In this document: positions 42,074 to 50,200 of the stretch, one piece after another
Position numbering within the stretch: position 1 is the first letter of the stretch
How the letters are laid out: every line of letters begins with the position of its first letter
From: Oscillospiraceae bacterium
Lineage (GTDB): Bacteria > Bacillota > Clostridia > UBA1212 > UBA1255
Assembly (NCBI GenBank): GCA_015069185.1
Contig: SVJB01000012.1
Coordinates: forward strand, 1-51,590
Direction: 5' to 3'
DNA length: 51,590 bases
The notes under the pieces: generated by a model
Told to the model about the DNA's origin: nothing
Database searches by the model: none
Seen by the model: the letters and a program-made list of their open reading frames with translations, nothing else
Made by a program: the position numbers and the translations under genes

Positions 42074-43018
42074 AATAATACTCTCCTTTTCTGTGTTAAT
42101 ATCTTCTCTTTCTTGTGTTGCTTTTCTATATTCACCCGGTGAAAAACCGGTAGAATTCTTAAATTGTTTGTAAAAAGTTGGCAAATCCTTGTATCCGCAT
42201 CTAGTAGCTATTTCTTCGTTAGATAACTGTGTATTTGTTACAAGATCTACAGCATGACGCATACGAACGGACCTGAGGTAATCAGAAAAATATTCACCTG
42301 TAACAGTGCGAAACATTCTGCTGGCAGATGCTGTACTGGTATATAGAGCCTGTGCTACATCTGCTAGTGTAAACTGTGAATCATGATACATAGCATTTGT
42401 TAGCTGTACGGCCGTTGATACTGCTTGTTGCTCATGTGAAAATTTAACTGAACTGGTATCTGCGCTCTCATCAATAATACGCTTGAGAGTGATAAGAAAA
42501 ATATGCATCTTTGCTTTGATTACGTTTTGCCAATTTTCCTTACCGGCAGAGATCTCTTCTGAAATAGAATTATACAAATCTTCTACAATACTTAATTGTT
42601 TTGGCTTCAGTGAAATGTTTATTGCAAAGTTATTTGATGAAAATAAACCATACATATAATGCTTGCTACCGATTTCTGACAGCTCATTGTCAAATATGTC
42701 ACTTACATCAAATAACAGATTGTGTATTACAGGAGGCGGCATATCTTCTATGGCGAAATATCCATGAGGCACAGCGATGTTAAGTATACACAGGCTACCT
42801 TTGCGACAAGTATATGCTTCGTTCAGAATACGATGAGTACCAACTCCATCTACCACATAGCTGATCTCTATAAATTGATGCTGATGCAGACGGGAAAGCC
42901 CAATTTCATGTACATAAAGATCTGTACACACCTGTGTATTCTGGAAAACGGGTGTATCACTTAGAAAATCGTCTTTTTTAAGTAAATGTGGAATATTTCC
43001 CAATACAGACATGTGCAT
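41435..43018 (-). CDS. AraC-type regulator reading in frame into a corrinoid-binding protein (fusion)
   Basis: This continuous 527-residue frame heads the methyltransferase operon. Residues about 1-110 form a cupin sensor (HEIGLSRLHQHQFIEISYVVDGVG...), and residues about 205-300 the AraC double helix-turn-helix (FTLADVAQALYTSTASASRMFRTVTGEY...LSNEEIATRCGYKDLPTFYKQFKNSTGFSPGEYR). From residue 316 follows a complete corrinoid protein with helical cap and cobalamin-binding domain: GDMHDIG with the cobalt-ligand His at about 416, then a SALLTTTM loop and VGGAPV. No stop separates the parts, yet a perfect ribosome site and ATG sit at the junction (see next entries). Whether the cell makes the fusion, both proteins, or mainly the corrinoid part is open. 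The start follows AAAGG; a second ATG is two codons later. Confidence 0.85.
   Translation of the reverse strand: MHMSVLGNIPHLLKKDDFLSDTPVFQNTQVCTDLYVHEIGLSRLHQHQFIEISYVVDGVGTHRILNEAYTCRKGSLCILNIAVPHGYFAIEDMPPPVIHNLLFDVSDIFDNELSEIGSKHYMYGLFSSNNFAINISLKPKQLSIVEDLYNSISEEISAGKENWQNVIKAKMHIFLITLKRIIDESADTSSVKFSHEQQAVSTAVQLTNAMYHDSQFTLADVAQALYTSTASASRMFRTVTGEYFSDYLRSVRMRHAVDLVTNTQLSNEEIATRCGYKDLPTFYKQFKNSTGFSPGEYRKATQEREDINTEKESIIMSILQEISEKLQKGKAKDVAALVTSALEEGVAPEKILNEGLVDGMNIIGGKFRNNEVFVPEVLVAARAMNSGLKVLKPALSNAGVEPIGKAVICTVKGDMHDIGKNLVKMMIEGQGIECVDLGVDVEPAAIVNAVQESGAQIVCLSALLTTTMMGQKEVIDALVAAGIRDKVKVMVGGAPVTQEFADEIGADCYTLDAASAAQQAKRLILEG
42081..42090 (-). promoter_or_regulatory. Internal ribosome binding site at the AraC/corrinoid junction
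   Basis: On the minus strand AAAAGGAGAG is followed by TATTATT and ATG (42073). The site lies inside coding sequence, where it is read as part of the linker TEKESII, so it must serve as both codons and ribosome site. Confidence 0.8.
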
Positions 43019-43116
43019 AAAACCTTTCTGCAGCTTAATTATCATTATATAAATGTATAGCACATTCTGTGGGAAAACACAATTGTATTAATTTCAAAAA
43101 ATAAAATATAATATGA

Positions 43117-43141
43117 TATGTGTGAAACAAAACCACACATA
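43117..43141 (-). terminator. Weak hairpin terminator or operator between immA-like gene and corrinoid operon
   Basis: TATGTGTG (43117-43124) and CACACATA (43134-43141) form a perfect 8-bp dyad. On the minus strand it is followed by a T/A-rich stretch with TTTTATTTTTTG, so it may end the upstream transcript, but it could also be an operator for the operon that starts at 43018. Confidence 0.45.
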
Positions 43142-43145
43142 ACGA

Positions 43146-43697
43146 CTATGACAGAGAGGACACACAGTTTGCAGGAAGGGTCTTTTTAAGGAAATTGCTA
43201 TTGGCAATATCCGGTAGATTGACAAACAAGCCTTTGCTTTTTAAAATCTGCAATTTAAATTCTAATAACTCAACAGGCACGTAGAACTCCTGAGCGATAT
43301 TAAAGACCGTTTTGTCAGGATTTACCATAAGAGACAGTAATTCGCTATCGGGAATAAGTAAATCTGCAGCAAAGAGGTTAGCCTCGTACTCTGCAAGACC
43401 GGTAGCGTCAAATAATTCTGTTTCTTTGAATAAACATACAGCTTTGGGATTGTTATGTAGCATTGCATGTCCCAGTTCGTGAGCACATAGCACACGTGTC
43501 ATTGGACCTTGGGAATTAACATTAATAATGATATTTTTAATTCGCGAATGATAAAAATAATATGCTTTAAGAGAGCTACCCAGATCTTTATAATATATGT
43601 GAATATTCATATTACTACATATATTAAAAGGATCCCGGGTATCAAATTTTTTTATAATATTACTGACAGTATCGTGAATAAAGCTGATGCGTGACAT
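43146..43697 (-). CDS. ImmA/IrrE-family metallopeptidase
   Basis: The 183-residue cytoplasmic protein has the zinc-peptidase motif HELGH at residues 73-77 (VLCAHELGHAMLHN), followed by AEYEANLFAADLLIPD with the third-ligand Glu, the standard pattern of ImmA/IrrE (COG2856) proteases. Family members cut the XRE repressor encoded beside them and so switch on its targets (as ImmA does to ImmR in ICEBs1). Here the XRE gene ends 22 bp upstream. I start at MSRISFIHD after AGAAAGG; a longer frame reaches into the XRE gene. No integrase or phage genes are present, so the pair probably controls local genes (inference). Confidence 0.85.
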   Translation of the reverse strand: MSRISFIHDTVSNIIKKFDTRDPFNICSNMNIHIYYKDLGSSLKAYYFYHSRIKNIIINVNSQGPMTRVLCAHELGHAMLHNNPKAVCLFKETELFDATGLAEYEANLFAADLLIPDSELLSLMVNPDKTVFNIAQEFYVPVELLEFKLQILKSKGLFVNLPDIANSNFLKKTLPANCVSSLS

Positions 43698-43719
43698 ATT
43701 ACCTTTCTCCGGTGCGCAA

Positions 43720-44178
43720 TTATTTCTCGGTGTCAGCTTTCGTCCTGCGCGCACGTTGTCTGGGCGTAAATTTGCTTCTTGCTTCTTGTTTGGAATCTAA
43801 ATAAACTTCCATCAAAGATTGGAAGAATAATTCCTTAGCCTCGTCGTCTAATTCTCCTCCTGCAAAGAGAGCTGTAGTACGGGATAAAATATCTGTTGCT
43901 TCTCTGGCACCTTTATATCCAAATTGATTTCTGGAATTTGCAATATAAAGCTCGTGTTCGATGTTCTTATGAGGATCAGTCTCTTCCTCATCCATCAGAT
44001 AACTGACAGATACATTAAGAGCGCTGGCAATCTTACGAAGATTACTGCTCCTTGGCAATATACCTGCCTGTTCATATGAATATAAAGAACGTTCAGATAT
44101 GCCTGTTCTCTTTGCTAGTTCTGTTTGCGATAAATTAAGTGACAAACGAACAACTTTAAGCTTCTCACCAAAAGTCAT
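43720..44178 (-). CDS. XRE-family transcriptional regulator (ImmR-like)
   Basis: This 152-residue protein has an N-terminal helix-turn-helix of XRE/Cro type (FGEKLKVVRLSLNLSQTELAKRTGISERSLYSYEQ...NLRKIASALNVSVSYLMDEEE, residues about 3-67) and a C-terminal helical region, likely for dimerisation or protease recognition, with a basic tail RQRARRTKADTEK. The neighbouring protease gene suggests an ImmR/ImmA-type switch in which cleavage of this repressor induces its targets. Its promoter carries AACTTC boxes that recur at the RHS-operon promoter 1.5 kb away, so it may regulate both (see findings). GAGGTG precedes the ATG. Confidence 0.88.
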   Translation of the reverse strand: MTFGEKLKVVRLSLNLSQTELAKRTGISERSLYSYEQAGILPRSSNLRKIASALNVSVSYLMDEEETDPHKNIEHELYIANSRNQFGYKGAREATDILSRTTALFAGGELDDEAKELFFQSLMEVYLDSKQEARSKFTPRQRARRTKADTEK

Positions 44179-44247
44179 ATAGCACCTCTTCTAATAATCT
44201 CTTATCATTAATGTAAATAAAGCTCATACTACGCACCTGTAGCATGT

Positions 44248-44326
44248 AACTTCGGAATATATTGTAACAAGGAAGAAAAAAACTGTCAAGAAAAACTTCT
44301 GAATATGTGTCATTAAACTTCGATAT
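44248..44326 (-). promoter_or_regulatory. XRE promoter with three AACTTCnG boxes
   Basis: On the minus strand TTGACA (44284-44289), a 17-bp spacer and TACAAT (44261-44266) form a near-perfect promoter for the XRE-protease pair. Boxes beginning AACTTC on the plus strand lie at 44248 (over the expected start site), 44294 and 44316 (both just upstream of -35, 22 bp apart). The first two read AACTTCGGAATA and AACTTCTGAATA, with a TTCnGAA dyad core. The rest of the gap (44179-44399) contains no gene. Confidence 0.65.
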
Positions 44327-44399
44327 AAATCGAACGATAGATAGGACTTTTTTAATAATTATCCTATCTTCTATAAAATTAACTACTCTTTATGCTGTG

Positions 44400-45626
44400 T
44401 TAAATTAAGTTGCTAGGGATAAAGCAGTTTTTATCATCGATCGGAATAGGTTCTTCACACATACAAACGATACCTCCGCTTCCGCGGTTCAGCTCAGCCT
44501 TGTCAAGAACCGAGTATTTCTTGACTTCGCGCTTGTCGGGGTTAGCGGATTTTTTGATCTCCAACGGATGCACGGTATTATTCTCCTCTACGAACACATC
44601 GATCTCTTTTGCATTTGAATCACGGTAGTAGGTAAGGTTAGACTTGCTTCTTGCATATGCATAATTTTTGACAAGCTCTATAACAACGTAATTTTCATAG
44701 AAATGTCCGCTGGCAGCACCTTGACGAAGAACATCAGGTGTCAGCCACATAGAAAGATATGCACAAAGCCCCGTATCGCAAAAATACAATTTCGGCGTCT
44801 TTGTGAGACGCTTCAACGCATTATTGGAATATGGTTCAAGCAGATAAACGATATGCAAGCCCTCTAAAATACGTAGCCATTCCTTTGCAGTAGGCTGAGA
44901 AATATCCGCGGACTTGGCAAGCGTTGCATAATTGACCTGTTCGGAAACGAGTGCTGCACAACCAAGAAGAAATTTTCTGAAGCGAACAGTATCCGTAATA
45001 CCTCCTGCTTCCGATACATCTCGCATAAGATATGTGTCGACGTAAGAATTGAAATATTCTCCCCGAAGCTCTTCGTCAACACCCCATACCTGTGGCATAC
45101 CGCCCTCCCAGATATGCTCAAACACCTTTGTAATGTCGTTTTTTGGAACACGCTGTTGCCTTGCTTGTAGAGTGGCAAGTGAGAAATCAAGCTCCTCATC
45201 AAAGACAAGTCCGTTTTTCTCTCTTTGGGAAAGACTGTAAAGCTCGAGAATGCCGATTCTGCCCGCAAGAGTTTCACTCACCTTTTTCATCATTCCGTAC
45301 TGTTGTGAACCCGTTAGCCAGATCAATCCTTTTTCGTCAGTTTCGTCACAAATAATTTTTATCTGTTCAAAAAGCTCAGGCGCTTTCTGAACCTCGTCTA
45401 TCAGAATAGGGGGCTTATATGTTTGAAAGAACAGAATGGGATCACTTTTCGCAAGATCTCTAGCCATAGCGTTGTCTAAAGATACGTAGGTTCTGTTCGT
45501 TCCTTCGGCTAAATGCTTCAGCATCGTCGTTTTACCAACCTGACGTGCTCCCGTCACCAAAACCGCTTTGAAAAAGCCATTCATTTTTAAAAATTTACGT
45601 TCAAGCTCACGTGTAATATATGCCAT
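44400..45626 (-). CDS. AAA ATPase with DUF4143 domain
   Basis: This 408-residue cytoplasmic protein of the large bacterial AAA-14/DUF4143 family has Walker A GARQVGKTT (about 26-34), Walker B PPILIDEVQKAPELF, a sensor-like GLIWLTGSQQYGMM, then the C-terminal DUF4143 module (winged helix plus restriction-endonuclease-like fold): YFCDTGLCAYLSMWL, SGHFYENYVVIELVKNYAY and YYRDSNAKEIDVFVEENNTVHPLEIKKS with the D-E...E-K nuclease-like residues. The cellular role of the family is unknown. These genes are common and often mobile, so its place between the XRE pair and the RHS operon may be incidental. It has its own promoter and an AAGGAG ribosome site. Confidence 0.88.
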   Translation of the reverse strand: MAYITRELERKFLKMNGFFKAVLVTGARQVGKTTMLKHLAEGTNRTYVSLDNAMARDLAKSDPILFFQTYKPPILIDEVQKAPELFEQIKIICDETDEKGLIWLTGSQQYGMMKKVSETLAGRIGILELYSLSQREKNGLVFDEELDFSLATLQARQQRVPKNDITKVFEHIWEGGMPQVWGVDEELRGEYFNSYVDTYLMRDVSEAGGITDTVRFRKFLLGCAALVSEQVNYATLAKSADISQPTAKEWLRILEGLHIVYLLEPYSNNALKRLTKTPKLYFCDTGLCAYLSMWLTPDVLRQGAASGHFYENYVVIELVKNYAYARSKSNLTYYRDSNAKEIDVFVEENNTVHPLEIKKSANPDKREVKKYSVLDKAELNRGSGGIVCMCEEPIPIDDKNCFIPSNLI

Positions 45627-45665
45627 AGAGACTCCTTAAATTTATGAAAATATAAAGTATGGTTT

Positions 45666-45694
45666 ATTTTATCGTAAATTCAAATGGTTGTCAA
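45666..45694 (-). promoter_or_regulatory. Promoter of the AAA/DUF4143 gene
   Basis: On the minus strand TTGACA (45689-45694), a 17-bp spacer and TAAAAT (45666-45671), about 40 bp before the start codon. No AACTTC box overlaps it; the nearest starts at 45761. Confidence 0.75.
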
Positions 45695-45760
45695 GATGAT
45701 AAAATGAAGCAGACGGACTGGTATACAAAAGTGTAAGTAGGTAAATAATAGAAAATAAAA

Positions 45761-45829
45761 AACTTCTGAATTAGTGTTGACAAACTTCTGGGTGTGTTGT
45801 ATACTAACAATGCAGTTAACTTCCGGATA
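45761..45829 (+). promoter_or_regulatory. RHS-operon promoter with three AACTTCnG boxes
   Basis: TTGACA (45777-45782), a 17-bp spacer and TATACT (45800-45805) form a near-perfect promoter. Boxes beginning AACTTC lie at 45761 (AACTTCTGAATT), 45783 (AACTTCTGGG, directly behind the -35 box) and 45818 (AACTTCCGGATA, over the start region). The first two are 22 bp apart, exactly as at the XRE promoter, and AAAAACTTCTGAAT is identical in both regions (44291-44304 and 45758-45771). Confidence 0.7.
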
Positions 45830-46008
45830 AAAAGTAACTGAGTATGAAAGTTCCATGCATAAGATGAAATCAAGATAATTGTTAATGAAGTAAAACAAGA
45901 AAAGTAAATACTATTTGCCGAAGAGATACGTTGGACTTGTTGAGCAATCAAGATGAACCTGGCAAATTGATGTGATGAGGAGCACACCAATTTGCCAGGT
46001 TCTTTTTT
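45812..46008 (+). ncRNA. Untranslated leader of the RHS operon with attenuator-like structure
   Basis: The predicted transcript starts near 45812 and meets an intrinsic terminator before any gene: GAACCTGGCAAATTG (45955-45969) and CAATTTGCCAGGTTC (45988-46002) form a perfect 15-bp stem, followed by TTTTTT. An upstream ATTTGCC (45913-45919) can pair with GGCAAAT in the terminator's first arm and so could act as an antiterminator. CAGTTAACTT near the 5' end is complementary to AAGTTAACTG shortly before the first ribosome site (about 46040). The leader may alternatively be an independent small RNA of about 200 nt. It holds no convincing peptide. Confidence 0.55.
45955..46008 (+). terminator. Intrinsic terminator inside the RHS-operon leader
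   Basis: Perfect 15-bp stem, 18-nt loop with an inner GTG/CAC pairing, and six T residues (46003-46008). It stands 65 bp before the first gene and downstream of the only strong promoter seen, so it should limit expression. Confidence 0.85.
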
Positions 46009-46073
46009 ACAACAAATAAATCATAAACACAATTTCAGAAAGTTAACTGTAGTAATAGGAAGGAGGTGATAAG

Positions 46074-47201
46074 ATGGAAAATTTAATACTAGACAATATT
46101 TGCAGGATGCGGCAAGGTATGCCGTTATTTACAAGCGGACAACACAAGAATCGTTATGGAATAGTATCAAACGAATTTGATGGAAGCACAATAGCTTACT
46201 ATCACAGTTGTCCTATATATACTGCAAATAACGAAACAGTAAATATGACGTTTTACCAGTGTGGACATGTGTATAAAGGAACCGGCAGTAGCTGCGAGAT
46301 GACAGTTTCTAACAGTATTATTCTTAAAAATCAGTATGGAAGCTGTGATATCTATATTGCCAATAAACAAAAGCCACAATATACAGATGCACATGGCATT
46401 TATGGTGAGAATTATGATGTAGTGAGAACTATAAACGGTGTGCTGCTTAAGATACATTATAATCAAGAACCTTGTTCAATTTTTCTAAAAGCTGATAAAT
46501 GTTTCACAAAAATACAGAAAAATAATAAGTGTTTTGCCGTGATGAAAGATAAATCAGAGCCATTCGTGGTTGTTTCTTGTATTGGCGCGGCTGACAATGC
46601 GGGAAATGTGATTGCTCCTGTTATATTGGAGCATAAAGAGGTGTCAGAAGGACATGAGATAACATTTACATCATACAGCCCTTATACAAAGGAAATCTTA
46701 ATAGAGATTAACTTGTACGAGCCAAAACTCTTCCAGGATACGACAGTAGAGAGCAATGATGTAGATAGTAATAACATGTATGGCGGCACTGCTTTTATCG
46801 GAAATACAAAAGCTTTTGGTAGACAATGGTTATATTTACGACCGGATTTAAGTAAGATACACAATTATCCGGGAAAGAAAATTGAATATGTGAAGCTTAA
46901 TATCCCCAGGCTCAATAAAGGAGTTGATATAGCAGTCTTTGGGATAAGAGAGCGATTCTGCAGTAGGAGATCTACTTGGAACAACAAAGTAGATAGTACC
47001 CATAAATTAGCAGAATGTAGGGTTCAGGGTCCCTATTACAGTATAGATCTGACAGATATATTGGTTGATAAAAGAACCGGAATGCTGAAGAAATCTAACG
47101 GATTATTGCTTAAAGCCCTAGGCGACAGTGGCTTTGCTGCCATATCTACAGCAGACAGCTACTGTATGCCACAAATACTTGAAATAAAATATATTAATTA
47201 A
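46074..47201 (+). CDS. Leaderless DNRLRE-like beta-domain protein, first gene of the RHS operon
   Basis: This 375-residue protein has no signal peptide or membrane segment. The N-terminal half (about 1-230) is beta-rich and cysteine-containing with no family that I recognise. The C-terminal half (about 235-375) resembles a DNRLRE domain: GGTAFIGNTKAFGRQWLYLRPDLSKI, KIEYVKLNIPRLNKGVDIAVFGIRERF, SRRSTWNNKVDSTHKLAECRV and FAAISTADSYCMPQILEIKY. DNRLRE domains form strands on large surface and RHS proteins of Firmicutes. It probably partners or precedes the giant RHS protein, which begins 16 bp later and carries a similar domain. An unusually strong GGAAGGAGGTGAT ribosome site precedes the ATG, pointing to high translation once the leader terminator is passed. 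Confidence 0.7.
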   Translation: MENLILDNICRMRQGMPLFTSGQHKNRYGIVSNEFDGSTIAYYHSCPIYTANNETVNMTFYQCGHVYKGTGSSCEMTVSNSIILKNQYGSCDIYIANKQKPQYTDAHGIYGENYDVVRTINGVLLKIHYNQEPCSIFLKADKCFTKIQKNNKCFAVMKDKSEPFVVVSCIGAADNAGNVIAPVILEHKEVSEGHEITFTSYSPYTKEILIEINLYEPKLFQDTTVESNDVDSNNMYGGTAFIGNTKAFGRQWLYLRPDLSKIHNYPGKKIEYVKLNIPRLNKGVDIAVFGIRERFCSRRSTWNNKVDSTHKLAECRVQGPYYSIDLTDILVDKRTGMLKKSNGLLLKALGDSGFAAISTADSYCMPQILEIKYIN

Positions 47202-47217
47202 AGAAAGGAAGATTAAA

Positions 47218-50200
47218 ATGAAAAGTAAAATTAAAAAAGAACTGAAAAGCCTTTGTACAGAATATACAAAGGTATATGAAAAAAAAGGAAATATTAAAAG
47301 AATCATGTGCTATCCTGCACCACAGCAGTATGTAAGTCAGGATACACATAAGTTAAGGAAGGTAAAGCCTGATGTACAGGAGACACAAGATGGTAGCGAA
47401 TATGTAAGTGTTCATAACAACTACACGGCAAGATTTAATAAGTCTACTCAGAATGAAGGTCTGTTTTCTATACAGAAGGGAATGTATAAGGTTAGTATGC
47501 GAGCTATCAGGAACAAGAAGGCAGCAGTTTGCCCCATGGAAACTGTGCTGGCAAGTGCTAAGAAGGGCAAGATCCTGTTTAAGAATCTGGCTCCCGGTGC
47601 AGAGCTTGAATATACGGTCTGCCGCAAGGGTGTCAAGGAAAATATAGTTCTCCATGATAAAAATGCCGCTTGCAGATATAGCTTTGCAATTGACTGTGAA
47701 AATGTTGTGCCAGAATATCAGGAAGGCAAGAACAGTATTGTATTTTATTCACAGGAAACAGGAGAGAAAGTATTTGTAATTCCTGCTCCGTATATGGTTG
47801 ATGCAAAGGGAGCAATATCAAGGGATGTAATTTTAGAATTAAAAACAGGTAAGAAGGGCACTAAAGTGCAGACCCACATCACAATATCTGCAGATCCCGA
47901 GTGGCTTGAAAGTGATGACAGAGTCTTTCCGATTAAGATCGACCCACAGGTAAACATGGCAGAAGATAATGCTATCTCTGTGTCAGGGTACAGTATTGAT
48001 AATGGACAAACATATTCAGCAGACAGTGGTGTGATAGTAGAACTTCAGTCTACAGCTACAACTTCAGCTGATGCTACAGACAGACAGTATCTTATGTTTA
48101 ATGTACAGAACACGGAATTATTTACCAGCAACGATTTTAAGCTGTACGTGTATGAGTATAACAGTGAAACATGTACGAGAGATACCATTGCCGCTTTGAG
48201 TCCTTGTGAGACTACTGTAAATGGAGATGTTGTAGAATGTTTATTTGATATTACAGAATATTACGATCAGTATTCACTGTACGAAGCAAAAATGTACAGT
48301 ACAAGCGAAGGTCAGTGGAAGGATATCGTAGTATTTGGTGAAGAAAGTGCATTCTCACCGGCACTTATCATTGATAAACAGTATAAATATGCTGTAAACA
48401 TGAACAGAGCGGTCACTCAGGATCTAGGTAGATTTGGTATTGCAGGTGTTGACACCTATACGGGAGCGCAGCTATTTACTTTCAATGATTTTTCATGGGG
48501 CGGTAACAGAATGCCTGTGACAATACAGCATATGTATAACGGAATCTTTGGTGATTATCAGTATACGAATAATAGTGAGATATTACTGAATACAGCAGAT
48601 TTTCATAATATGAAGATAGGTAACGGCTGGAAATTGAATGTGATGCAGAGTATTAAAGCAGATATCGATGATGATGGAGACACAATGTATGTGTATACGG
48701 GAGCTAATGGTGAGCTGGTGGAGTTGATTCAGTATGAGAAGACGGTAGCAGAGGAAGAAGAGGAAGTTCAAACTGAAACAGAATCTGAGTCAACTTCTGA
48801 TGCGACAGTAGGGAGTGTTAATGATAATGATAATTTAGATCCAAACTATGTAGGCAAATATGTATGCGGACCTAATAACGAACTTGTTTATGATAAAGAT
48901 ACAAGAGTACTTACTGTAAACGAAAAGACCAAGCTATACTTTGATACATCAGGTAGACTGATAAAGATAGAAGATGAGTATGAAAATACTATGGATATTA
49001 CATACTCAGATGAAAAGATCACATCCGTTACAGATGGCGCAGGAAGAGAATTTACCTTTATATATAAGGAGAAATACTTAACGACAATAACAGCACCTGA
49101 TGGTAGTGAAGTCAGATATAAGTATATTGGTGATACTCTTTCTGAAGTAAGATTTACGGATGGTAGAAAGGTAATATTTAGAAATGAAAATGGTAATCCG
49201 GTTGTAATATTAAAGGATGCAAACAATAATGAACTGCAGGTAATAGAGTACGAATATTTCAATAAATTTGCAAAGTATACGAGAGAATACGGAGTAAAAA
49301 ACGGCGAACGGATATTATCAAAATCAGTCGAAATCAAACAGCAGGATTTTAGCAATCGTAGAGAGGTTGAAACTGTTGATATTGCAGAAGAACAGCCTCA
49401 AAAGACAAATATTATAATCTTGTTTGATGATTATGGAAATATAGTAAGCGGATATTACAAAGCTACCGATATGCAGAATTATATTCCACTTACCGGAGCA
49501 AGAAGCACTAACTTCCTGGTAAACCATAACTTTGAGAGACCTATAACAGCAGAAGATGGCGGTTGGTCTGTTAGCGGATGTGAGAATAGTACAATTCAAG
49601 TTACTGCGTACAGTGCTCACTTTGGAGAAAAATCGTTAAGTATAGATAATGATAGTAATGATGAAACTGTAGTAAGTCAAAGCTTAACACTGAGAAAAAC
49701 ATGTAAATATACATTTTCTGCATACATAAGAGTCCCCATCGACTTTGCACAAGAAAATGAAGGCGTCTGTCTGCGTGTTACAGATGCTTCCGGAAATATT
49801 CTTGCAGAAAGTGAGAAACTTTATCAAATAACTCCCGGCTACACACGTATATGGATAACATTTTACAACAGTTATGCTCGCGAATTAAGTTTTCATATTG
49901 TCACAAAAGGTCGTGGAATTGTATACGTAGATGGTGCACAACTAGAGGACAGTGCAACAGTAAATCCGTACAATATGATTGAAAATGGTTCTTTTAATAA
50001 AAGTCTTAATTGTTGGCAGTATTCATCAGATAATGACTCTATTAGTATTGGTTATGTTACCAACATAAATAATATTCAATATCTAACATACCAAGGAACT
50101 CTTACTGCTGATGAATTTGCTGATTATCCCCATCAAAGTATCCCGGTAGTTAGTAATTCTGATACAAGAGAAGTCTTTACATTATCCGGTTGGGCATATT

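Noticed and set aside
43146-44178. XRE plus metallopeptidase as part of an integrated phage or ICE
   Set aside because: No integrase, excisionase, replication, conjugation or structural phage genes and no flanking direct repeats were found within the window.
45901-46010. T-box or known metabolite riboswitch before the RHS operon
   Set aside because: No T-box sequence (AGGGTGGAACCGCG-type) and no conserved core of SAM, glycine, c-di-GMP, purine or TPP classes could be seen; only the attenuator geometry is supported.
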